From positions 1 to 43,692 of the forward strand of contig JAJYPS010000009.1 of assembly GCA_021795215.1 (NCBI GenBank): DNA of 43,692 nucleotides, given 5' to 3'. Below are positions 14,913-22,734 of the stretch, one piece after another. Every line of letters starts with the position of its first letter. The first letter of the stretch is position 1. Position numbers and translations under genes: made by a program. A model generated the notes under the pieces. That model was not told where the DNA came from, made no database searches, and saw only the letters and a program-made list of their open reading frames with translations. The DNA comes from Actinomycetes bacterium (GTDB taxonomy: Bacteria; Actinomycetota; Acidimicrobiia; Acidimicrobiales; JAKAOS01).

Positions 14913-15656
14913 TCAAGCCCCGCTGTGCATCCCGATCAGGCTGCCCACGCCGAAGGTGATCCCTGCCGCCACGGCGGAGACCACCAGCTGGCGAAGCGCC
15001 GAGCGCAGCGGCGAGCGACCCGTGAAGGCGGCCAGTGCCAGTCCGATCGCCAGAGCCGTCCCCGCACCGAGAACGACCGACGCCAGGATGGCCGGGGTTC
15101 CCGAGGTGAAGAACCAGGGCAGCAGGGGCAGCACCGCACCCAGGGCGAACGCCGCGAGGGAAGACATCGCCGCCGACCTCGGCGATCCCAGGGAGTCGGG
15201 ATCCAGGCCGAGCTCCTCCCTGGCGTGGGTCTCGAGCGCGGTCTCGGGATCGCGCATCATCGTCTCGGCCAGCTCCTCCGCCACCTTGGTGTCGAGGCCC
15301 CGCTTCTCGTACAGGTGGACGAGCTCCCGTCGTTCGGCGGCGGGGTGGCGCTTCAGCTCCCGACGCTCCACGTCCAGCTCCCGCTCGAACAGCTCTCTCT
15401 GGGCGGACATCGACACGTACTCCCCCGCAGCCATGGAGAACGCCCCGCTGAGCAGTCCGGCCAGACCTGCGAGGCGCACGAAGCCCGGTGCCGGATGCGC
15501 TCCCGCTACCCCGAGGATCAACGACACGTTCGTCACCAAACCGTCACTTATCCCGAACACGGCCGCTCTCGCAGAACCCCCCTGCACGTCACGATGGTGC
15601 TTCTCCGAGGCGTCCGGATGAGAGGCGCTGGGGCCGGCACCCTGCTGGTCAACCAT
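14913..15656 (-). CDS. VIT1/CCC1-family iron/manganese transporter
   Basis: A 247-aa member of the vacuolar iron transporter (VIT/CCC1) family. The signature GISDGLVTNVSLILG begins TM1, LSGAFSMAAGEYVSMSAQ is in TM2, and a long charged cytosolic loop rich in Glu/Asp (RELFERELDVERRELKR to ETHAREELGL) forms the metal-binding helical platform. Three further hydrophobic helices follow. Family members export Fe2+ or Mn2+ from the cytosol. The family start is taken at ATG 15656; GTG 15683 would add nine residues. It diverges from rlmN over 80 bases. Specificity cannot be read. Confidence 0.92.
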   Translation of the reverse strand: MVDQQGAGPSASHPDASEKHHRDVQGGSARAAVFGISDGLVTNVSLILGVAGAHPAPGFVRLAGLAGLLSGAFSMAAGEYVSMSAQRELFERELDVERRELKRHPAAERRELVHLYEKRGLDTKVAEELAETMMRDPETALETHAREELGLDPDSLGSPRSAAMSSLAAFALGAVLPLLPWFFTSGTPAILASVVLGAGTALAIGLALAAFTGRSPLRSALRQLVVSAVAAGITFGVGSLIGMHSGA

Positions 15657-15736
15657 GCGCCGAAGGCTAACCCAGCCGGGCACGGCGCGCGTCGCTCCGA
15701 GGCGGGAGCGGAGGCACGGACGCTAACGTCCACCTG

Positions 15737-16972
15737 GTGACCGGCCGGCCCGCGGAGAGCTTCGAGACGATACCGGTCGCCCCCGCGGAGCAGGTCGAAG
15801 GGGGCGCCCGCGAAACCTCCGTGCCAGCCCCTGGCGGTCAGAGGCGCTACGACCTCGACAGGGCGCAACTGTCGGACATCCTGGCCGGTGAGCCGTCCTT
15901 CAGGGTGGCGCAGGTGTGGGACGCCCTTTACCGCCGGGGCGCGGACTCCGGCGAGTGCACCGACCTGCCGCTCGGCCTGCGGGACCGCCTGGCGGCCCAT
16001 CCGTCTCTGGCTCCCTCCCTCGTGAAGCTGGCCGAACTGGAAGCGGACGGCGAGGAGCCCGGCGGGGACCGCCGGGGAGCACCGGACGGACAGCGAACCG
16101 GTGCGGAGGGGACTGTCAAGTGGGTGTTCGGTCTGGAGGACGGCCCCTCGGTCGAGACCGTCCTGATGGGATATCACGACCGGTCCACCGTGTGCGTGTC
16201 GAGCCAGGCGGGATGCGCCATGGGCTGTACGTTCTGCGCCACGGGCCAGGCGGGTTTCTCGAGACAGCTCACCCGGGGCGAGATCGTGGAACAGGTCGTG
16301 GTAGCCGCCCGGGCAGCGCGTGAACGGGGTATGCGCCGACTTGGCAACGTCGTGTTCATGGGGATGGGCGAACCGCTCGCCAACTACCGGTCGGTCTCCG
16401 CCGCGATCACCTCCCTCACGGCCGACGTCGGGCTGTCGGCGCGGAGGATCACCGTCTCCACGGTGGGCGTGGTGCCCGGTATCGAGCGTATGGCAGCGGA
16501 GGGGCGTCCGGTGGGACTGGCCCTTTCCCTCCATGCCGCCAACGACGCCCTGAGATCGGAGCTGGTGCCCCAGAACAGGCGTTACGGGTTGGCAAAGCTG
16601 TCGGAAGCTTGCTCCGCCTGGACCCGCCGCACGGGCAGGCGGCTGTCTCTCGAATGGGCATGCATGAAGGGCGTGAACGACTCTTCGCGGGACATGGCGG
16701 AGCTGGCGGGGTTCGCCCGGCCCCTCGGCGCGCACGTCAACCTGATCCCCCTCAACTCGACCCCCGGATGGCGTTGCGAGGCGACACCGGCCGGCACAGT
16801 GGAAGAGCTGGCTGACCAGCTGCGCCGCAGCGGCGTCAACGCCACCGTGAGGCGCAACCGGGGCCGCTCCATCGCTGCGGCGTGCGGCCAGCTGGCCGCC
16901 ACTTCGCAACCGCGACGCAGGCCGGTTCCGACGATGATGGAGACTGCCCTGACGGGCGGTCGCGGATCCTGA
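15737..16972 (+). CDS. rlmN: Dual-specificity rRNA/tRNA adenine-C2 methyltransferase RlmN
   Basis: A radical-SAM methylase that modifies A2503 of 23S rRNA and A37 of some tRNAs. Of 411 residues, 1-38 are a disordered tail, followed by the RlmN N-terminal domain (AQVWDALYRRG). The radical SAM cysteines Cys160, Cys164 and Cys167 lie in GCAMGCTFCATG. GNVVFMGMGEPLANY, STVGVVPGI and LSLHAANDALRSELVP follow, with the second catalytic cysteine in RRNRGRSIAAACGQL (about Cys383). Unusual are the insertion after LKLAELEADGEE (Gly/Arg-rich, about residues 103-125) and the 28-residue tail. Start is GTG 15737. Confidence 0.95.
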   Translation: MTGRPAESFETIPVAPAEQVEGGARETSVPAPGGQRRYDLDRAQLSDILAGEPSFRVAQVWDALYRRGADSGECTDLPLGLRDRLAAHPSLAPSLVKLAELEADGEEPGGDRRGAPDGQRTGAEGTVKWVFGLEDGPSVETVLMGYHDRSTVCVSSQAGCAMGCTFCATGQAGFSRQLTRGEIVEQVVVAARAARERGMRRLGNVVFMGMGEPLANYRSVSAAITSLTADVGLSARRITVSTVGVVPGIERMAAEGRPVGLALSLHAANDALRSELVPQNRRYGLAKLSEACSAWTRRTGRRLSLEWACMKGVNDSSRDMAELAGFARPLGAHVNLIPLNSTPGWRCEATPAGTVEELADQLRRSGVNATVRRNRGRSIAAACGQLAATSQPRRRPVPTMMETALTGGRGS

Positions 16973-16985
16973 GACAATCGCGAAC

Positions 16986-17345
16986 ATGGAATCTCGCCAG
17001 TGGTTGAACCGCAGCCAGCCCCAGACGCTTCAGATAGCGGTGATGCTCCTCTACCTGAACGCCTTCTTCCTGCTTCTGCGGGGACTCGGAGGCGGCCTCG
17101 CACTGCTTCCGCTCGCTCTCGTCGCGGGACAGGCGGCAGGGGCGTTCGGCATAGCGAACGAGCGAAAATGGGGATACGTCCTGGCGCTGGTGGCGTCAGG
17201 GGTAGTCGCGGCTTTTGCCGTCTACATAGCGATCCTGGTGGGACTCGCCTTCTCGTCGCTGCTGAACATGATGTTCGACGTCGCCGTGGTGGCGCTGCTG
17301 CTGCATCCCATGAGCCGTTCCTACCGGAGAATATGGTTCAAGTAG
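16986..17345 (+). CDS. Small membrane protein of unknown function
   Basis: A 119-aa protein between rlmN and menG on the same strand, 13 bases after the former and 7 before the latter. It has four predicted hydrophobic segments: QIAVMLLYLNAFFLLLRG, LALLPLALVAGQAAGAFG, VLALVASGVVAAFAVYIAIL and LLNMMFDVAVVALLLH. It ends with a basic tail MSRSYRRIWFK. The N-terminal 16 residues are polar. I recognise no family motif. Its tight position before the menaquinone genes suggests co-transcription, not necessarily shared function. Confidence 0.8.
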   Translation: MESRQWLNRSQPQTLQIAVMLLYLNAFFLLLRGLGGGLALLPLALVAGQAAGAFGIANERKWGYVLALVASGVVAAFAVYIAILVGLAFSSLLNMMFDVAVVALLLHPMSRSYRRIWFK

Positions 17346-17352
17346 GCACCAG

Positions 17353-18141
17353 ATGGCTCGCCTAGACACCGGGCGGCGGGACGCCGGAGGGCCGGGCGCC
17401 GACGGGCCATCTGGCGTCGGGCGGCGGGGCGCCGGATGGAAGAGCGCCGTGAGCGGCGAGCTCCCCGAAGGGCACCGGAAGTCGCAGGCGGTGCAGTCCA
17501 TGTTCGACGCCATCGCCGGGCGCTACGAGTTGTGCAACACCCTGTTCACGCTGACGCTGGACAGGCGTTGGCGGGCCGCCGCCGTGGATGCCCTCGGGCT
17601 GGAGCCACGGTCGGAGGTTCTGGACGTGGCCTCCGGCACGGGGGACCTTTGCCGGGAGCTGGCCGGCCGGGGCTTCAGCCCCGTAGGGGTCGACCTGTCG
17701 TGGGGCATGCTCGCCAACGCTCGCGGAGGTGCTCCGACGATCCAGGCCGACGCGGCGAGCCTGCCGCTCCCCGGCGCATCGTTCGACGGCGTCACCAGCG
17801 GTTTCGGCCTACGCAACTTCGCGGACCTGCCGGCCACCCTGGCCGAGATGGCCCGGGTGCTGCGCCCCGGGGGGCGAGTCGCCCTCCTGGAGGTCGCCAC
17901 ACCGGCCAACCCGCTGCTAAGGATGGGGCACGGCCTGTGGTTCAACCACGTGGTGCCAGCGGTGGGCGGCGTGCTGTCGGACTCGACCGCCTACCGCTAC
18001 CTTCCCCGGAGCGTCACCTACCTGCCGAGCCCGGAGCGGATGTCGCAGATGATGCAGGAGGCGGGCTTCTCCCACGTGGCGAACCGACTGCTGTGGGGCG
18101 GCCTCGCGCAGCTGTTCACTGCCACCCGCTCCCCGGCATGA
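17353..18141 (+). CDS. menG: Demethylmenaquinone methyltransferase
   Basis: MenG/UbiE uses SAM to methylate demethylmenaquinone in the last step of menaquinone synthesis. The 262-aa protein has a class I Rossmann fold with VQSMFDAIAGRYELCN, the SAM-binding DVASGTGDLCREL, GVDLSWGML, SGFGLRNFADLP and VLRPGGRVALLEVATP, followed by YRYLPRSVTYLPSPERM. The first 32 residues are Gly/Arg-rich and come from a partly repeated GC-rich segment, so GTG 17449 may be the true start. The gene ends with ATGA. The menF frame could start there, but I place it further on. menG beside menF indicates respiration with menaquinone. Confidence 0.93.
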   Translation: MARLDTGRRDAGGPGADGPSGVGRRGAGWKSAVSGELPEGHRKSQAVQSMFDAIAGRYELCNTLFTLTLDRRWRAAAVDALGLEPRSEVLDVASGTGDLCRELAGRGFSPVGVDLSWGMLANARGGAPTIQADAASLPLPGASFDGVTSGFGLRNFADLPATLAEMARVLRPGGRVALLEVATPANPLLRMGHGLWFNHVVPAVGGVLSDSTAYRYLPRSVTYLPSPERMSQMMQEAGFSHVANRLLWGGLAQLFTATRSPA

Positions 18142-18176
18142 GGGAGCTCGCAACGCAGCGCGCCGACCGGGACAGC

Positions 18177-18266
18177 GCTGCCCCCGACCGGGCTGCCCCC
18201 GACCGGGCTGGGACTGGCCGGGCTGGGACTGGCATGGCTGGCCCCGACAGCGCTGGCCCCGACAGC
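18177..18266. repeat. Six 15-bp units between menG and menF
   Basis: Six contiguous 15-base units all start GCTG and occur as pairs: two identical GCTGCCCCCGACCGG, two near-identical GCTGGGACTGGCCGG/-CATG, and two identical GCTGGCCCCGACAGC. In the menF frame they read AAPDR, AAPDR, AGTGR, AGTGM, AGPDS, AGPDS. The pairing suggests stepwise duplication. They end 21 bases before the proposed menF start. Confidence 0.92.
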
Positions 18267-18287
18267 AGAGTTTCAGGGAGACCTTCG

Positions 18288-19607
18288 GTGCAGGTGCAGA
18301 TGCAGGTGACGACGGATCTCTCCGGTCTCTACGGTCGCACCTACGCCGTCGATCCGGGTCAGTGGCATCCCCTCGCTGCCGCTTCGGCGGGCGCGACCGT
18401 TCTGCTCGGCCCCCACGTGGAGCTGGTTGCCTGGGGAGAGGCGGCTCGCATCCGGTTGCCGGCCGGTCTCCGGTCCATCGCAGGGACCGATGCCGTCAGC
18501 GACATGCTCCGGCGAGTCGGCCAAGAGGACGCCGTCGGCGTCCCCGGCGGTGGCCCGCTGGCCCTCGCAGCGCTTCCGTTCGACCCGGCCGCCCCCTGCG
18601 ACCTGATCGTGCCGCGCTGGATCGACGGCCGCAACTCCGACGGCCTGCGGTGGCGAACAGAGGTGGGGCCATCCGGCGGCGAAGGGGATGGCGTGCTCGA
18701 GCAGCATGTGCCGCCCTGGGCAGACCGAGGTGGCACCGACCGGCCAGATGCATCGCCCGAACCGCCGGGGGACGGCGACGAGTGGTCACCCGACCGGTTC
18801 GACCTGCAGGCCGGCGTGCCCCACGCCGAGTTCTGCAAGCTGGTCGAGCTGGCGACCGAGCGGATCGGGTCGGACAGCCTTCAGAAGGTCGTCCTGGCCC
18901 GAGACGTCCGTGTCAGCTGCAACCGTCCACTGGTCCTCGGCGAGGTGCTGAGCCGGCTCCGAGCACTGTTCCCCTCCTGCACCCTGTTCTCCGTGGAAGG
19001 CTTCGTCGGAGCCACACCCGAACTGCTGGTCAGGCTGCAGGGCCGAGCAGTCCTGTCGAGGCCGCTGGCCGGCACCGCCGCCCACAGCGGGGACACCATT
19101 GCCGACGCTCTCGCCGAGGAGCGCCTGATGGAGTCGGCCAAGGATCGGCGGGAACACCGACTGGCCGTCCGAACGGTGGCCCACGAGCTGTCCCGGTTCT
19201 GCAGCAGCGTCAGCACGCCCGGCACGCCGGAGGTTCTTCGGCTGAGAAACGTGTCCCACCTCGCTTCCCCGGTGAGGGCAGTGCTCGACCGACCGATCGA
19301 CGCGGCTGGTCTGGCGGCTGCCCTGCACCCGACCGGTGCCGTCTGCGGCTACCCCAGACAGGAAGCGCTCCGGTTCCTCGCGGACCACGAGCCGATCTCC
19401 CGCGGGCGGTATGCCGGCCCCGTGGGATGGGTGGACCGCAACGGCGACGGCGAGTGGTGGGTGGGCATCAGGTCGGCCGAGGTACACGGCTCCGACGCCA
19501 GGCTTTTCGCCGGCGTCGGCGTAGTCGAGGGCTCCCAGCCCCGTTCGGAGCTGGCAGAGACACAGCTGAAGCTGCAGGCGCTCCTGGCAGCCCTGGTGCG
19601 CCCCTGA
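18288..19607 (+). CDS. menF: Isochorismate synthase
   Basis: A chorismate-utilising enzyme of the MenF/EntC/DhbC family that makes isochorismate, the first committed menaquinone step. The 439-aa protein shows the C-terminal chorismate-binding domain: LQKVVLARDV, LFSVEGFVGATPELLVRL, LSRPLAGTAAHSGD, EERLMESAKDRREHRLAV, LHPTGAVCGYPRQEAL and RGRYAGPVGWVDRNGDGEWWVGIRSAEV with the GVGVVEGSQPRSEL end. GTG 18288 is preferred because AGGGAG lies eight bases upstream. ATG 18138, overlapping the menG stop as ATGA, would add 50 low-complexity residues made of the 15-bp units. The N-terminal half is diverged, as is usual. Confidence 0.9.
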   Translation: MQVQMQVTTDLSGLYGRTYAVDPGQWHPLAAASAGATVLLGPHVELVAWGEAARIRLPAGLRSIAGTDAVSDMLRRVGQEDAVGVPGGGPLALAALPFDPAAPCDLIVPRWIDGRNSDGLRWRTEVGPSGGEGDGVLEQHVPPWADRGGTDRPDASPEPPGDGDEWSPDRFDLQAGVPHAEFCKLVELATERIGSDSLQKVVLARDVRVSCNRPLVLGEVLSRLRALFPSCTLFSVEGFVGATPELLVRLQGRAVLSRPLAGTAAHSGDTIADALAEERLMESAKDRREHRLAVRTVAHELSRFCSSVSTPGTPEVLRLRNVSHLASPVRAVLDRPIDAAGLAAALHPTGAVCGYPRQEALRFLADHEPISRGRYAGPVGWVDRNGDGEWWVGIRSAEVHGSDARLFAGVGVVEGSQPRSELAETQLKLQALLAALVRP

Positions 19608-19672
19608 GTGGAGGGATCAACAGAGCCTCGGGTAGGTGCCGGTGCCAGGTCGGGCCGCGTTAGAACGAACGC

Positions 19673-20899
19673 ATGACCGACCGGCACATTCCCAAGATGG
19701 CAGAGCTGGCTCCGCTGCTGCGCCCGCGGCGTCCGTCGCTCGGTCCCACCGGCCGGAGGCTGGCGCCTGTGGCCTCCATCTGGGACCTGCGAGAGGCCGC
19801 ACGCAAGCGGGCTCCCAGGGCGGTGTTCGACTACACCGACGGAGCGGCGGGCGAAGAGCGGACGCTGGCCCGGATGCGGGAGGCCTACGCAGGAGTGGAG
19901 CTGGTGCCTTCGGTCCTGCGGGACGTCTCCTCGGTCGACCCGTCCACCACCATCCTCGGGCGACGATCGGAGCTGCCGCTGGTCTTCGGGCCGACCGGGT
20001 TCACCCGAATGATGCACTCCGAAGGCGAGCCGGCGGTGGCTCGTGCAGCGAGGGCAACCGGTATCCCGTACGTGCTGTCGACGATGGGCACCACCTCCGT
20101 CGAGGACCTGGCCGGGCGGGTCCCCGGCGCCAACTTGTGGTTTCAGCTCTACCTGTGGCGGGACCGGGGTGCAGGCAGCGACTTCGTCCGTCGGGCGGCC
20201 GACTGCGGCTACTCCGCACTGATGCTCACCGTCGACACGCCGGTACCGGGACGCCGCCTCCGAGACGTGCGCAACGGCCTGACCATCCCGCCTTCGCTGA
20301 CGCTCCGTACCGTCCTCGACGCCGCGCTGCGCCCGGCGTGGTGGTTCGACCTGCTCACCACCTCGCCGCTGGAGTTCGCGTCGCTCAACCGCTTCGAAGG
20401 CACCGTCGCGGAGCTGATCGACCGCATGTTCGACCCGACCGCCACGATCGCCGACCTGGAGTGGCTCCGCTCCGCCTGGAAGGGGCCACTGGTGGTCAAA
20501 GGCGTGCAGTCTCCCGAAGACGCCAGGAGAGTGGTGGACGCAGGCGCGGACGCCGTGGTGGTCTCCAATCACGGCGGTCGCCAGCTCGACCGGGCTCCCG
20601 TGCCGCTGGAGCAGCTGCGGCCCGTCCTCGACGCCGTGGGAGACCGCGCCGAGGTGTACGTCGACGGAGGCATCATGTCCGGGGCGGATGTCGTGGCTGC
20701 CGTAGCGCTCGGCGCCCGGGCGGCACTGGTCGGACGGGCCTACCTCTACGGGCTGATGGCCGGCGGCGAGCGGGGAGTGCGCAAGGCCGCCGACATCCTC
20801 GGCGGCGACATCCGCACCACCTTGGCCTTGCTGGGCGTTAGCCGCTGCGCCGATCTGCGCGCCGACCATGTCCGGCTCCGGTCCCGCAGCTCCGGCTGA
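19673..20899 (+). CDS. lldD2: FMN-dependent alpha-hydroxy-acid dehydrogenase, lldD2-like
   Basis: A 408-aa FMN (beta/alpha)8 enzyme closely resembling mycobacterial LldD2: IPKMAELAPLLRPRRP start, IWDLREAARKRAPRAVFDYTDGAA, APTGF-type GPTGFTRMMH, LTVDTPVPGRRLRDVRNG, VVKGVQ (Lys276) and the active-site VSNHGGRQLDRAP (His300), then YVDGGIMSGADVVAAVALGA. These enzymes oxidise L-lactate or a related 2-hydroxy acid and pass electrons to quinone or oxygen. The position next to menaquinone genes fits a quinone-linked dehydrogenase. No mycofactocin genes are nearby, so MftD is unlikely. ATG 19673 has only a weak ribosome-binding sequence. Confidence 0.88.
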   Translation: MTDRHIPKMAELAPLLRPRRPSLGPTGRRLAPVASIWDLREAARKRAPRAVFDYTDGAAGEERTLARMREAYAGVELVPSVLRDVSSVDPSTTILGRRSELPLVFGPTGFTRMMHSEGEPAVARAARATGIPYVLSTMGTTSVEDLAGRVPGANLWFQLYLWRDRGAGSDFVRRAADCGYSALMLTVDTPVPGRRLRDVRNGLTIPPSLTLRTVLDAALRPAWWFDLLTTSPLEFASLNRFEGTVAELIDRMFDPTATIADLEWLRSAWKGPLVVKGVQSPEDARRVVDAGADAVVVSNHGGRQLDRAPVPLEQLRPVLDAVGDRAEVYVDGGIMSGADVVAAVALGARAALVGRAYLYGLMAGGERGVRKAADILGGDIRTTLALLGVSRCADLRADHVRLRSRSSG

Positions 20900-20957
20900 G
20901 CCGGCGCGAAGTCAGCCCGAACCAGGCATACGGCAGGTCCAGATAGGAGGTCAACTC

Positions 20958-20971
20958 GGCTCCCCCGAGCC
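20958..20971. terminator. Possible hairpin between convergent lldD2 and kinase genes
   Basis: GGCTC-CCCC-GAGCC forms a perfect 5-bp stem with a 4-base loop in the 125-base convergent gap. A GGCC/GGCC pairing follows immediately. There is no T run, so this is a weak candidate for a bidirectional terminator. Confidence 0.3.
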
Positions 20972-21024
20972 TCGGCCCGTACGGCCTCGGTCGACTCCGC
21001 CACGCCCTCGCCACCGACGCCCGG

Positions 21025-22716
21025 TCAGTGGTGGTGCTTGTGACCCGCCTTCTTGTGGTGCGCCTTCGCCGGGCTACCCGCTCCTGCGCGGCCGGATGAA
21101 GGCGGCACCACTGGCGCCGGGATCGTGACGGTCGTGGACGTGGGCGGCACCACTGGCGCCGGGATCGTGACGGTCGTGGACGTGGGCGTGACTTGAGCAC
21201 TGCCTGCCGGAGCTGGCGTCGTGAAGGACGTTGGAGTGGGCGCGGCCACCGGCGCCAGTGTCGTGACGGTCGTGGAAGTGTTGGAGGCAGCGACGCCACC
21301 TGCGGAGGGCGTGGGGGCCGTGGGGGCCGTGGGGGCCACTGCGCCATGTCCAGCAGAGGCAGAAGTCGTCGAGGCGGAGCGAGCCGGACTTGACGCCGGG
21401 ACGGTGGTGCTCGACCACCGTGACGCCCCTGCCGAGCGACGGGCCACCGGGGCTCGCCCGGCCGACGACCGTGACGCCCCTGCCGAGCGCGGGGCCACCG
21501 GGGCTCGCCCGGCCGACGACGGCGAGGCAGTGCTGGTGGAGGACTTGGAGCCAGTGTTGGAGGAGGACGTGGAGGCAGTGTCAGTGGTGCCAGACTGACC
21601 GATCTGTGCTGATCCGGTCTGGCTCGGTGGGGCCGCCTTCACGGCGAAGGGGCCGCCTCTGGTTCCCAGCCCGCTCGGGAACGTGTGTGCATCGGCGTGA
21701 TGACGACCACCGGGGATCAGCACCAGCGCGGCGGCGGCGATCGCCGTTGCAGCGGCCGTTCCCCACAACGCTCCCCTGCCCCTCCGCCGAACTGCATGGG
21801 CGGCCCTGCCTGTCACTGCCGGCACCGTCACTGCCGGCACCGTCACCGGTGGGAGCGTCACCGGTGGGAGCGTCACGGCACTGCCGGAAATCTCCGCCGG
21901 TCCCGCCGCAAGGGAGCCCTTGCCCGGAAGTGCCCTGGCCATCGCAGCCGCCGACGGGTAGCGGGAGGCCGGATCGGGCGACAGCGCGCGATCCAGAACG
22001 GTCGACAACTCGTCCGATACCTGAGGAGCGACCTGCCGGAGGGGCACGGGAGGTCGCGAGCGGGCCAGTGCGGTGGCGGTGACCGACTTCTCGGTGGTGT
22101 ACGGTGGTGCGCCCGCCGCGGCCTCGTACATCACTGCCGCCAGGGACCAGATGTCCGAAAGGGGGCTGGCCGGCGCACCCACGAAGCGTTCCGGAGGAAG
22201 GTAGGCAGGCGTCCCGACGACGAAGTCGGCGGTTGCGACGCGGCCGTCGGGACCGGTCGCCGCCTTCGCTATGCCGAAATCCGCCACCTTCGCCGTCCCC
22301 TCTTCGCCGAGCAGGATGTTGGCAGGCTTCACGTCCCGATGAAGCACCCCGGCCGCGTGGGCAGCCTGCAGTGCCGACAGAACCTCCAAACCGATCGACA
22401 CCACCTGCCGCTCGACGAGAGGACCTGTCCGGATCAGGTCCGCCAGCGTGTCCCCGGGAAGCCGCTCCATGACGATCCACGGGACGCCGTCCGTCTCCCC
22501 GGTGTCGTACACGGCGACGACGTTGGGGTGCGACAGGCGGGCGGCGGCCCGAGCCTCCGCTTCGAACCCGGCTCGGGTCTGCCGGGCGGCGGCGAGAGCA
22601 GGGTGCATGATCTTGACGGCGACGGATCTGCCCAGCCGGTCGTCGTAGGCGTCCCACACCTCCGCCATGCCTCCCCGACCCAGAACGGATCGAAGCGTGT
22701 AGCGGCCACCCACCAT
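21025..22716 (-). CDS. PASTA-less serine/threonine protein kinase with histidine-rich extracellular tail
   Basis: A 563-aa Hanks-type kinase. The kinase domain spans about residues 6-265: glycine loop LGRGGMAEVW, catalytic Lys in VAVKIM, HRDVKPANILL, DFGIAK, and GTPAYLPPERF. A TM helix WGTAAATAIAAAALVLIPGG lies at about 317-336. The outside part has no PASTA repeats. It is a Ser/Thr/Pro/Ala mucin-like stretch with two internal duplications, 17 residues (SSAGRAPVAPRSAGASR) and 14 residues (STTVTIPAPVVPP plus one). It ends in KAHHKKAGHKHHH, a likely metal-binding tail. ATG 22716 fits the family start. GTG 22743 with GGGAG seven bases ahead is equally possible, and would overlap the divergent mobA start. 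Confidence 0.9.
   Translation of the reverse strand: MVGGRYTLRSVLGRGGMAEVWDAYDDRLGRSVAVKIMHPALAAARQTRAGFEAEARAAARLSHPNVVAVYDTGETDGVPWIVMERLPGDTLADLIRTGPLVERQVVSIGLEVLSALQAAHAAGVLHRDVKPANILLGEEGTAKVADFGIAKAATGPDGRVATADFVVGTPAYLPPERFVGAPASPLSDIWSLAAVMYEAAAGAPPYTTEKSVTATALARSRPPVPLRQVAPQVSDELSTVLDRALSPDPASRYPSAAAMARALPGKGSLAAGPAEISGSAVTLPPVTLPPVTVPAVTVPAVTGRAAHAVRRRGRGALWGTAAATAIAAAALVLIPGGRHHADAHTFPSGLGTRGGPFAVKAAPPSQTGSAQIGQSGTTDTASTSSSNTGSKSSTSTASPSSAGRAPVAPRSAGASRSSAGRAPVARRSAGASRWSSTTVPASSPARSASTTSASAGHGAVAPTAPTAPTPSAGGVAASNTSTTVTTLAPVAAPTPTSFTTPAPAGSAQVTPTSTTVTIPAPVVPPTSTTVTIPAPVVPPSSGRAGAGSPAKAHHKKAGHKHHH
21101..21184. repeat. 42-bp in-frame tandem repeat in the kinase tail
   Basis: Two perfect adjacent 42-base copies beginning GGCGGCACCACTGGCGCCGG. 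On the minus strand each encodes a 14-residue Thr/Pro/Val unit of the extracellular stalk. A further diverged TTTVT segment lies upstream in the protein. Confidence 0.9.
21420..21521. repeat. 51-bp in-frame tandem repeat in the kinase stalk
   Basis: Two nearly identical 51-base copies begin GTGACGCCCCTGCCGAGCG and encode the 17-residue unit SSAGRAPVAxRSAGASR twice in the kinase extracellular region. Confidence 0.9.
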
Positions 22717-22734
22717 CCTGTTGGAGTATGAGGC

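Noticed and set aside
17353-19607. menG and menF as one fused protein (ORF 17436-19607)
   Set aside because: The long frame is out of frame with menG, which has its own intact 262-aa reading frame ending at 18141.
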